From the NCBI GenBank assembly GCA_902476475.1, contig CABSDO010000081.1:1-9330 (forward strand): a DNA stretch of 9,330 bases. Reading direction: 5' to 3'. Positions within the stretch are counted from its first letter, which is position 1, and each line of letters begins with the position of its first letter. The notes below the pieces were generated by a model. The model saw only the letters and a program-made list of their open reading frames with translations. It was not told where the DNA came from and searched no databases. The stretch comes from an uncultured Collinsella sp. Lineage in GTDB: Bacteria; Actinomycetota; Coriobacteriia; Coriobacteriales; Coriobacteriaceae. Below are positions 1 through 6,200 of the stretch, piece by piece. A program made the position numbers and the translations under genes.

Positions 1-262
1 CGATTCCATCATCGCCGACGCTCAGCAGCAGGCCCTCACCATTGCCGGTGAGCAGGAGATCGTCCGCCTTGCGCAGCAGCAGGCCGACGACATCCGCGAT
101 CGTGCCCAGCAGTACGAGCGCGAGACGCGTTATGCTGCCGAGGACTACGCAGAGCAGGTCTTTACGCACCTGGAGGAGAACCTCAAGAGCCTGACCGGCA
201 CCGTTACCCGTTGCCGTCAGCAGCTCAACGAGGGTGCCGCCCAGCAGAATGGTCAGTGGTAA
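1..262 (+). CDS. DivIVA/SepIVA-like coiled-coil protein, C-terminal part (5' truncated by window edge)
   Basis: An open frame enters from the left edge (first whole codon at base 2) and stops at TAA 260-262, giving the last 86 residues. The visible part is a charged, Gln/Ala/Glu-rich helix with no hydrophobic segment. It has a stretch of the type Y-A-E-x-Y-A-E-Q-V-x-x-x-L-E-E-N-L followed by a short Gln/Asn-rich tail, which is how the C-terminal coiled coil of DivIVA-domain proteins usually looks. Position supports this: in mycobacteria the DivIVA-like division factor SepIVA is encoded immediately before the DUF177 gene, as here. The stop codon overlaps the ATG of yceD (TAATG), so the two are probably translationally coupled. 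If the family call is right it would act at the membrane in septation or polar growth. The N-terminal domain that would prove it lies outside the window, and a generic ATP-synthase-B-like coiled coil cannot be excluded. Confidence 0.6.
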   Translation, partial: DSIIADAQQQALTIAGEQEIVRLAQQQADDIRDRAQQYERETRYAAEDYAEQVFTHLEENLKSLTGTVTRCRQQLNEGAAQQNGQW

Positions 263-816
263 TGGCTGAGTTCCCGAGCGTTACCGTCGATCTTTCCGAG
301 CAGCTCGAGTTTCCTGGAGATTCGTATCCGCTGACCGGTAAGGTCGATGTCGCCACCTACACGGTGGGCGAGAAGGAGTACCAGCTACAGGACGGCATCG
401 ACTACGACGTTGTCTTTACCAATGCCGGTACCGGTGTCTTGCTCACGGGCATGGTTCGCGCGCACGCCACCGGCGAGTGCGACCGTTGCCTGGAGCCCGC
501 CTCGTTTGATATCGCCGGCGAGATCGAGGAGTTCTACCTCTTTGAGGAGCCCGAGGATCCCGAGGCCTACGAGGAAGGCTACGAGCTCCTGGGTGAGGAC
601 CGTATCGTTGATCTGGGTGAGCCTATCAATGACGCGGTCGTTATGGACACGCCGTTTGTGGTGCTCTGCAAGCCCGATTGCCGTGGTCTGTGCCCCACAT
701 GCGGTTGCAATCTCAACGTCGAGCAATGCGATTGCGCCGCCCAGGCAGAGGCAGAATGGGCCGCTGCCACGGAAAATCCATTTGCAGCATTGAAGAATCT
801 CAAGCTTGATGAGTAA
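262..816 (+). CDS. yceD: YceD family (DUF177) cysteine-rich protein, ribosome/rRNA-biogenesis associated
   Basis: 184 residues from ATG 262. The family is widespread and typically encoded just upstream of rpmF, as here; it is linked to 23S rRNA accumulation or ribosome assembly, but the biochemical role is not settled. Visible hallmarks are a C73-x2-C76 pair in the context GECDRCLEP, a second cluster C136-x3-C140-x3-C144-x2-C147 in the context CKPDCRGLCPTCG, further cysteines at 149, 156 and 158, and the C-terminal family tail NPFAALKNLK. The cysteines suggest zinc binding (inference). An acidic segment lies around residues 88-112. The frame stays open to a GTG at 211, but I chose ATG 262. 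It starts right at the conserved N-terminal beta segment and overlaps the stop of the preceding gene (TAATG), and the 211 start would add 17 residues encoded inside that gene. No strong Shine-Dalgarno is visible, which fits coupled translation. Confidence 0.9.
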   Translation: MAEFPSVTVDLSEQLEFPGDSYPLTGKVDVATYTVGEKEYQLQDGIDYDVVFTNAGTGVLLTGMVRAHATGECDRCLEPASFDIAGEIEEFYLFEEPEDPEAYEEGYELLGEDRIVDLGEPINDAVVMDTPFVVLCKPDCRGLCPTCGCNLNVEQCDCAAQAEAEWAAATENPFAALKNLKLDE

Positions 817-824
817 AACTGTGG

Positions 825-830
825 TAGTAT
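825..830 (+). promoter_or_regulatory. possible -10 element upstream of rpmF
   Basis: The 64-base gap between yceD and rpmF contains TAGTAT in the context GTGGTAGTATCG. No convincing -35 lies 16-18 bases upstream; the nearest TTGATG, at 806-811, is only 13 bases away. A similar GGTA-led -10-like hexamer occurs before plsX and acpP. This is a tentative internal promoter, and read-through from upstream is equally possible. Confidence 0.25.
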
Positions 831-867
831 CGCTACTTGCGCGTAATCGCCACACTGGATAGTTCAT

Positions 868-875
868 AAGGAAGG
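868..875 (+). promoter_or_regulatory. ribosome binding site of rpmF
   Basis: AAGGAAGG lies five bases before ATG 881. This purine-rich Shine-Dalgarno sequence fixes the start of the short rpmF gene. Confidence 0.75.
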
Positions 876-880
876 TCACT

Positions 881-1060
881 ATGCCCGTACCTAAACAAAA
901 GCAGGGTCGTATCCGCACTCACACCCGTCGTTCCGCCAACATGAAGATCTCGGCTGCGGCTCAGTCCACGTGCCCCCGTTGCGGTGCTGTCAAGCTCCCG
1001 CATCACGTGTGCCCCAGCTGCGGTTTCTACAAGGACCGCGAGGTTATCGTTACCGAGTAA
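881..1060 (+). CDS. rpmF: 50S ribosomal protein L32, zinc-ribbon (C+) form
   Basis: 59 residues, ATG 881 to TAA 1058-1060. L32 is a small basic protein of the large ribosomal subunit near the peptidyl-transferase/exit-tunnel region. The N-terminus, starting MPVPKQKQGRIRTHTRRS, is the L32 signature (MAVPK..SK.R...RR). The second half carries a zinc ribbon with C31-x2-C34 and C44-x2-C47, in the contexts CPRCG and CPSCGFY, so this is the zinc-binding rather than the cysteine-less paralogous form. It ends with the family-typical FYKDREVI. It is too short to pass common ORF length cut-offs. A good Shine-Dalgarno precedes it. It sits between yceD and plsX, the same order as in many bacteria including E. 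coli. A terminator-like hairpin follows 40 bases after the stop, so part of the transcription may end here. Confidence 0.96.
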   Translation: MPVPKQKQGRIRTHTRRSANMKISAAAQSTCPRCGAVKLPHHVCPSCGFYKDREVIVTE

Positions 1061-1063
1061 CGG

Positions 1064-1069
1064 TATACT
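1064..1069 (+). promoter_or_regulatory. possible -10 element upstream of plsX
   Basis: TATACT starts three bases after the rpmF stop, preceded by GG. No clear -35 sits at the right distance. If active, its transcript would begin near 1076 and run through the hairpins at 1084-1097 and 1101-1130 before plsX, giving a leader that could attenuate transcription. Tentative. Confidence 0.3.
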
Positions 1070-1100
1070 CTGGATGCGATGCCGTTCCAAATGGAACCAC

Positions 1101-1130
1101 AATGGCCGGCTCAATGAGTCGGCCATTTTT
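1101..1130 (+). terminator. intrinsic terminator or attenuator between rpmF and plsX
   Basis: A 12-bp stem pairs 1101-1112 with 1116-1127 (arms starting AATGGCCG and ending CGGCCATT; one G-U pair; loop AAT), and its 3' end runs into TTTTT at 1126-1130. A smaller hairpin, GTTCC/GGAAC at 1084-1088/1093-1097, lies just upstream. GC-rich stem plus T-run is the classic Rho-independent form. Because plsX follows only 18 bases later on the same strand, it may act as a partial terminator that lowers expression relative to rpmF. Confidence 0.75.
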
Positions 1131-1134
1131 GTAT

Positions 1135-1140
1135 AAGGAG
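1135..1140 (+). promoter_or_regulatory. ribosome binding site of plsX
   Basis: AAGGAG lies eight bases before ATG 1149. It supports this ATG over the out-of-frame ATG at 1142. Confidence 0.7.
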
Positions 1141-1148
1141 CATGTATT

Positions 1149-2168
1149 ATGAGTAACGTTCGCGTTTGTGTAGACGTTGTGGGCGGAGACGAGAAACCTC
1201 AGGTTGTTCTTGATGGTATCGAGGCTGCGCTTGCCGCCGATCCCGATATCGAGGTCTTGGCAGCTGGTCCCGCCGAAATCGTCAATCCCTTTGCAGCTTC
1301 CCATGCACGTGTTGAGGCCCTTGAGGCGCCTGACGTTATCGCCATGGATGACGATCCCATTCGCGCCGTGATGACCAAGCGTAAGTCGTCGATCGTGCTT
1401 TCTTGCCGCGCCATTAAGAAGGGCAACGCGGATGCGTTCTTCTCCGCCGGCTCCACCGGTGCCATGACCGCCGCCGCCACCGCCTATGTGACGCCGTTTA
1501 GGTATCAGGCCGAAGGCAAGAAGCAGCCGGTGCGCCCCTGTCTGACCAATGCGCTGCCCAATCGCGCCGGCGGTCTGACGGTGCTGTGCGACATGGGTGC
1601 CAACCCCGATGTGGAGGTCGATGACATGGTGCGTTTTGCCCAGATGGGTAGCGCCTATGCCCGCGTCGTCCTGGGCATCGAGCATCCTCGCGTGGGCCTG
1701 CTTGCCAACGGCACCGAGGATGAGAAGGGCTCCAACTTTACCAAGGCCTGTTTCCCTGCTATGAAGGCCGCCGTTCCCGGCTTTGTTGGTAACTGCGAGG
1801 GCACCGACCTCACCTCAGGTAACTTCGATGTCGTCGTTGCCGATGGCATGTCGGGTAATATCGCTCTCAAAGCTACCGAGGGCGCTGCCAAGTTTTTGCT
1901 GCAGGAGCTCAAGGGCGCCTTTATGGCCTCGCTCGGCACCAAGATCGCCGCGCTGCTCATTAAAAAGCAGATGCGCGAGATTAAGGCCAAGCTCTCTGGC
2001 GACGCCAAGGGCGGCGCGATTCTTCTGGGCCTGCGCGGCGTGGTCCTGATCGGCCATGGCGCCACCTCAGTCGAGGCTGTCAAAAACGGTACGCTCGCGG
2101 CGGCCGAAGCCGTGCGCGCCGGGCTGGTTGAGAATGTCGCCAACTCTATGGACGGTATCGTTTTATAA
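1149..2168 (+). CDS. plsX: phosphate acyltransferase PlsX (acyl-ACP:phosphate acyltransferase)
   Basis: 339 residues, the usual PlsX length. The enzyme converts acyl-ACP and inorganic phosphate to acyl-phosphate, the acyl donor used by PlsY for the first step of phosphatidic acid synthesis; it is a soluble protein that associates with the membrane. Hallmarks in order: the N-terminal strand VCVDVVGGDEKP (family: A-D-A-M-G-G-D-x-x-P, slightly diverged here), MDDDPIRAVMTKRKSS around 74-89, FFSAGSTGAMTA from residue 97, the central CDMGANPDV, LLANGTEDEKGS, the acidic-Gly segment VVADGMSGNIALKATEG, and the C-terminal LLGLRGVVLIGHGATS. The start has a good Shine-Dalgarno. The next gene is acpP, whose product carries the PlsX substrate; fabD/fabG genes often found between these two are absent here. 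Gene boundaries on both sides carry terminator-like hairpins, so dosage may be tuned independently of rpmF and acpP. Confidence 0.97.
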   Translation: MSNVRVCVDVVGGDEKPQVVLDGIEAALAADPDIEVLAAGPAEIVNPFAASHARVEALEAPDVIAMDDDPIRAVMTKRKSSIVLSCRAIKKGNADAFFSAGSTGAMTAAATAYVTPFRYQAEGKKQPVRPCLTNALPNRAGGLTVLCDMGANPDVEVDDMVRFAQMGSAYARVVLGIEHPRVGLLANGTEDEKGSNFTKACFPAMKAAVPGFVGNCEGTDLTSGNFDVVVADGMSGNIALKATEGAAKFLLQELKGAFMASLGTKIAALLIKKQMREIKAKLSGDAKGGAILLGLRGVVLIGHGATSVEAVKNGTLAAAEAVRAGLVENVANSMDGIVL

Positions 2169-2215
2169 GAGCGAGTTAGGGCGCTGTTATGTGCTTCGCG
2201 GCGCACGTCGTGGGG

Positions 2216-2221
2216 TAGAAT
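2216..2221 (+). promoter_or_regulatory. possible -10 element upstream of acpP
   Basis: TAGAAT in the context GTGGGGTAGAATC lies about 70 bases before acpP. No good -35 hexamer is seen 16-18 bases upstream. A start near 2228 would place the 2235-2256 palindrome at the very 5' end of the acpP leader. Tentative. Confidence 0.3.
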
Positions 2222-2234
2222 CAGAACCGTGTCT

Positions 2235-2263
2235 TGGTACCGCCCGGGCGGTACCATTCTTTT
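2235..2263 (+). terminator. perfect 22-bp palindrome with T-rich tail between plsX and acpP
   Basis: Bases 2235-2256 form an uninterrupted perfect palindrome with half-site TGGTACCGCCC. As RNA it can fold into a 9-bp GC-rich stem with a CCGG loop. It is followed by TTCTTTT at 2257-2263, which gives the layout of an intrinsic terminator for plsX. Because the DNA is also a perfect two-fold site, a dimeric-regulator operator is an alternative reading. acpP starts 29 bases after the tail, so any termination would have to be partial or acpP needs its own promoter. Confidence 0.6.
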
Positions 2264-2292
2264 GGTATTCATGCACTATGAGAGGAAGCGCT

Positions 2293-2535
2293 ATGGACCG
2301 CTCCGAAATCTTCGACAAGATCGCCGAGGTCGCTGCTGACGTTCTGGGCGTCGATGTTGCCGAAATTAGCGAGGAGACCACCTTTGACGACCTCGATGCC
2401 AACTCGCTCGAGCGCCTGCAGCTGGTTACGGCTATCGAGGACGAGTTCAACCTCGAGATCGATGACGAGACTCTGCTCTCGCTCAACTCTGTCGCCGACG
2501 CCGTCGACGCTATCGAAGCTGCCAAGGAGGCCTAA
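2293..2535 (+). CDS. acpP: acyl carrier protein (NSL variant of the DSL motif)
   Basis: 80 residues, very acidic, normal ACP length. ACP carries growing fatty acyl chains on a 4'-phosphopantetheine arm attached by AcpS to a serine at the start of helix II. Here that serine is Ser38 in FDDLDANSLERLQLV, followed by the typical helix II/III sequence AIEDEFNLEIDDE. The residue before the serine is Asn (codon AAC), not the Asp of the usual DSL, and the usual Gly-Ala-Asp is Asp-Ala-Asn. The fatty-acid ACP role is supported by plsX upstream and rnc downstream, a classic neighbourhood. Start: ATG 2293 has AGAGGA six bases upstream; an in-frame ATG at 2278 would add five residues and is not preferred. 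The last codons of the gene contain the Shine-Dalgarno of rnc. Because of the motif change, a specialised ACP with a second classical copy elsewhere in the genome is possible. Confidence 0.9.
   Translation: MDRSEIFDKIAEVAADVLGVDVAEISEETTFDDLDANSLERLQLVTAIEDEFNLEIDDETLLSLNSVADAVDAIEAAKEA
2524..2530 (+). promoter_or_regulatory. ribosome binding site of rnc (inside the acpP 3' end)
   Basis: AAGGAGG, a near-perfect anti-16S match, lies eight bases before TTG 2539 and is embedded in the last acpP codons. It decides the TTG start for rnc, and shows that the ribosome entry of the interrupted rnc gene is still intact. Confidence 0.8.
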
Positions 2536-2538
2536 GTC

Positions 2539-3273
2539 TTGGCTTTATCCGAACGACTTACGCGCGCCCAGGAAATCTTGGGCCACGAGTTCAACAATAA
2601 GGTGCTGCTGCGCGCGGCGCTTACGCATCCCTCGGCAGTCGAGGGCCAGCCGGTTTCTGCCAGCTATGAGCGCCTTGAGTTCTTGGGCGATTCCATTTTG
2701 GGCGCTGTGGTCGCACGCTCCCTGTTTGAGTCCTATCCGGAGTTTGACGAGGGCAAGCTCACGCGCCTGAAGGTGTCGCTTGTCTCGGGCGCTACGCTGT
2801 CCGAGGTTTCTCACGAGCTGGGCATTGACGACATCATCATCTTTGGTGCCTCCGAGACCGGTACCGGTGCGCGCGGCCTGCATTCGGCCCTCGAGAACGT
2901 CTATGAGTCGCTCGTGGGCGCGCTGTACCTGGATGCCGGCTGCTGGTGATGGGATACGGCGGCGGAGTTCATTCACCGTACGCTTAAGCCGCACCTGGCC
3001 ACAGAGCGTGCCGAGCACCCCGCGAACCCCAAGTCGTTTTTGCAGGAGTGTGTGCAAGCCGACGGTCACGAACCTCCGGCGTACAAGCTCGTTGGCTCCG
3101 AGGGCCCGGCGCATGCGCCCACCTTTACCGCTGTGGTTTTGATCGATGGTATTCGCCAGGGTCGCGGCTCCGGTTCCTCTAAGAAGGAAGCCGAGGGAGC
3201 CGCCGCGCTCGAAGCGCTCGACCGCATGGGTTACACCACCAACGGCGTGATTCTGAACAAGAAGCACGTGTAA
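2539..3273 (+). pseudogene. rnc: ribonuclease III, reading frame interrupted by one in-frame TGA
   Basis: RNase III cuts double-stranded RNA in rRNA processing and mRNA decay. From TTG 2539 the frame encodes the catalytic domain: ALTHPSA (27-33), signature ERLEFLGDSIL with E44, E47 and D51, EGKLTRLKVSLV (E72), and ENVYESLVGALYLDAG with E123. It stops at TGA 2947-2949 after residue 136. The same frame continues at once with WDTAAEFIHRTL (last helix of the catalytic domain) and a complete double-stranded-RNA-binding domain (NPKSFLQE to KKEAEGAAALEAL), ending at TAA 3271-3273; together 244 codons, normal for the family. There is no frameshift. Removing the three codons TGC TGG TGA restores the usual spacing (YLDAG-WDTAAEF). 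Asn120 stands where the E. coli metal ligand Asp114 is expected. Possible readings: genuine pseudogene, sequencing or assembly error, or read-through. The first fragment alone lacks RNA binding and should be weak or inactive. Intact flanks and no other decay suggest a very recent event or artefact. Confidence 0.85.
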
Positions 3274-3283
3274 GCGAGGAACC

Positions 3284-6200
3284 GTGTATCTCAAGTCCCT
3301 CACGCTCAAAGGGTTCAAGTCGTTTGCCGACCGCGCCCATATGTCGTTTGAGCCGGGCCTGACCGTCATCGTCGGTCCCAACGGCTCGGGAAAATCGAAT
3401 ATCTCCGACTCGATTCTGTGGGTCCTGGGCGAGCAGAGCGCCAAGCAGCTGCGCGGCCAGGCCATGGAGGATGTTATCTTCTCGGGCTCGTCGGCGCGCA
3501 AGCCGGTGGGTGTTGCCGAGGTCACGCTGGTGCTCGATAACTCGGACCATATGCTGCCCGTCGATTTTGACGAAGTCGCCATCACCCGTCGCATGTACCG
3601 CTCGGGCGAAAGCGAGTACCTCATCAACTCGAGTCCGTGCCGCCTGATGGACATTCAGGACATCCTGCACGATTCGGGCCTGGGCAAGGATACGCATTCC
3701 ATCATCAGCCAGGGCAAGCTCGACGCCATTTTGCAGAGCCGCCCGGAGGAGCGCCGCGCCCTTATCGAGGAGGCCGCCGGCATCTCCAAGCACAAGCGCC
3801 GCAAGGAGCGTGCGCTCAAAAAAATTAAGTCGATGGACGAGCACCTGATGCGTGCCCGCGACATCAATAAGGAGATCGCCCGTCAGCTGCGACCGCTGGA
3901 GCGTCAGGTCGATCGCGCGCGCAAGTACAAAGAGCTGTCCTCGCGCGCGAACGAGCTTACGCAGATGCTGGCCGTCGACGAGCTGCGTTCGCTGCAGTCG
4001 CAGTGGAACGACCTGGAGATCCGCTCCAAAGAGGGCGCGGCCGAGCTTGAGCTTGCGCAGTACCGCTTGGGCGAAAAGGAGCGCGAGCTCGAGAAGCTTC
4101 AGGTCATGCTCGAGGAAAAGGGCCTGTTTGTGGGCGACCTAGGCGAGCAGCGCCGTCATATGCAAGATGTGGTCGGCCGCATTAACTCCGACATGCGCTT
4201 GCTCGAGGAAAAGGGCCACAACATGGTGTCGCGCCTGTCTGACATGCGCGGGCAGATTTCGAGCTCCGAGCATCAGCGTCGTCGCGTGGTCGAGGAGCTC
4301 GAGGACGCGCGTGCGCAGCTTGAGGAAGTGACCGGCGCGCACATGCAGGCCCAGGAGGACGTTGACGCCGCCGGTCCTGCCGCTGCTGAGCTCCACGAGC
4401 GTCGCGTGGCGCTCGACAATCAGATTTCGCAACTCACGCGCGAGCAACGCGATGTGCAGCGCGTGGCCGATAACGCCGCGCTCGAGCTCGCCAAGGTGAA
4501 GGATTCCTTGAGCAATGCCGAGGTCGAGGACAACATGTATGCCTCGCGCCTGGAGCAGATTGACGAGCAGCTCGAGGAGGTCACGGCCTCGCTCGAGAGC
4601 CGTCGCGACCGCGCCGAGGAGCTTGAGGGCGCTCTTGAGGAAGCGCGCCAGGCTCAGGTCGATGCGCGTGAGGCCGCCGAGGCGGCACGCGCGGCCCTGA
4701 AGGACCTGCGTGCCCGCGAGAGTGAGGCGCGCAACAAGTTATCCGAGGTGCGCTCGGAGCTTGCCAGCCAAAAGAAACTCGATGCCCGCATGGCTGACAG
4801 CTCGCCGCTGGTGAGCCGTCTGGTGGGTGCGCTGGGCGATGATGTCTCGGGTCGTCTGGGCGACGTGCTCGAGGCCCCGCGCGAGCTTGAGGGCTTGGTT
4901 GAGCAATTGCTCGCCGGCGATATCGATGCGCTGCTGTTCGACGATACGTCCGCGCTTGAGCGTGCCGGTCGTGCCGCTCTGGACCAGAAGAAGGCTTCGG
5001 GCGAGGCGCTGCTGGTGGCGCGCGGCGTGAGCGGCTCTACCGCCGCTGAGGGCGCTGCCGGTACCCGTCTGGTTGATCGTCTGTCCGTGCGCGCAGGCTA
5101 CGGTCCCGTCGTCGAGGCGTTGCTCGGCGGATATTACGTAGTGGACGATTTTGCTGCCGCGCTGTCGGCGCCGGTCGTTGACGGTGTGACCTACGTGACT
5201 CCCGATGGCGCCCGCGTAAGCTGTGGTGGCCTGGTGCGTGTGGGGCTAGATGCCGGCGAGGCCTCGGGTGCTCTGGAGCGCAAGCGTCGCATTCGCGAGC
5301 TGGAGGGCCTGGAGCCCGATCTGGCTGCCGTGTTTGAGCATGTGTCGGATCAGGTCGTCGAGGCCAATGCGGCCGTTGAGGAAGCGCGTGCCGCCGAGGG
5401 CGATGCCGCCGGCGAGATCGCCCGTCTTGAGGGCGAGCGCCGCTCGCTGCTCTCCGAGATCGGCCGCTTGGAGCAAAGCGCCAACAATGCCGAGGTCGAG
5501 CGCGTGCGCATCTCCAAGCGCCGCGAGCAGGCCTCCGAGGCCGTTCGCTCTGCGCGCCCGCGCGTGGACGAGCTCACCCGTTCGCGTGACGAGGCCCGTG
5601 CGCAGGCAAGCGATCTGGGCTTGCAGATTGCCGAGGCTAACGACGAACTCGACCGCGTTCGCCGTGACGATTCCGAGGCTGCCGGCAAGCTCGCCGACGC
5701 CAAGGTTCGCCTAGCCCAGACGAGCGAACGCCTGCGTTCGCTGAAGGGCCGTGTGCCCGACTTGGAGCATCGTCTTGAGGGCATCGACCGTCGTATCCGC
5801 GGAACACGCCAGGCTTCGCGCTCGCTCGAGCTGCTGCGCCTGCGCGTCGATCCCATGCACGAACGCTATTCTGCCCTGTTGGAACGCGCGTCGGATTGGG
5901 CAGCGCGCCTGCGTGACCAGGCCTCTCTGGAGGAGGCGGACTCCGCTTCGCTCAAGAAGACCATCGAGGATGCCAAGGCAGAGGTTGCCCGCGCTAAGGA
6001 GCGGGTCGATACCGCCTCCGCCACGCAAAACGAGTTCAAGGTCGCGCGTGGCAAGCTCGAGGTGCAGGTAGAGGCCGCCATTAAGGCCATTACCGCCGAT
6101 GGCACCACGGTACTCGAGGAAGCGCTCATGCTTCCGGCGCCCACGGACCGCGATGCCGCCGAGCGCGAACTCAACCAGCTCGTGCGTCAGATCAACAACC

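Noticed and set aside
211..261. Upstream GTG start extending yceD by 17 residues
   Set aside because: It lies wholly inside the preceding gene, adds residues unlike the family, and the ATG at 262 forms a TAATG junction.
2278..2292. Upstream in-frame ATG for acpP
   Set aside because: ATG 2293 has the Shine-Dalgarno AGAGGA at proper distance and gives the standard ACP N-terminus.
2947..2949. Selenocysteine or UGA-to-Trp reassignment at the rnc TGA
   Set aside because: No selenocysteine site is expected in RNase III and no clear SECIS-like hairpin follows. All nine other Trp codons found are TGG, so genome-wide reassignment is not supported; leaky read-through remains only a possibility.
2949..2987. 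Re-initiation at the ATG overlapping the TGA (TGATG)
   Set aside because: That frame ends after 12 codons, so it cannot restore the dsRBD.
2780..3142. Plus-strand ORF in another frame spanning the rnc TGA
   Set aside because: Considered as a frameshift product that would bypass the TGA. The rnc frame itself continues correctly after the stop, so no frameshift is needed, and this product is an Arg/Pro/Ser-rich shadow.
2545..3654. Long minus-strand ORF (369 codons) across rnc and smc
   Set aside because: It is opposite two recognisable genes; strong G/C third-position bias removes stops from the complementary frame. No recognisable motif and no start signal.
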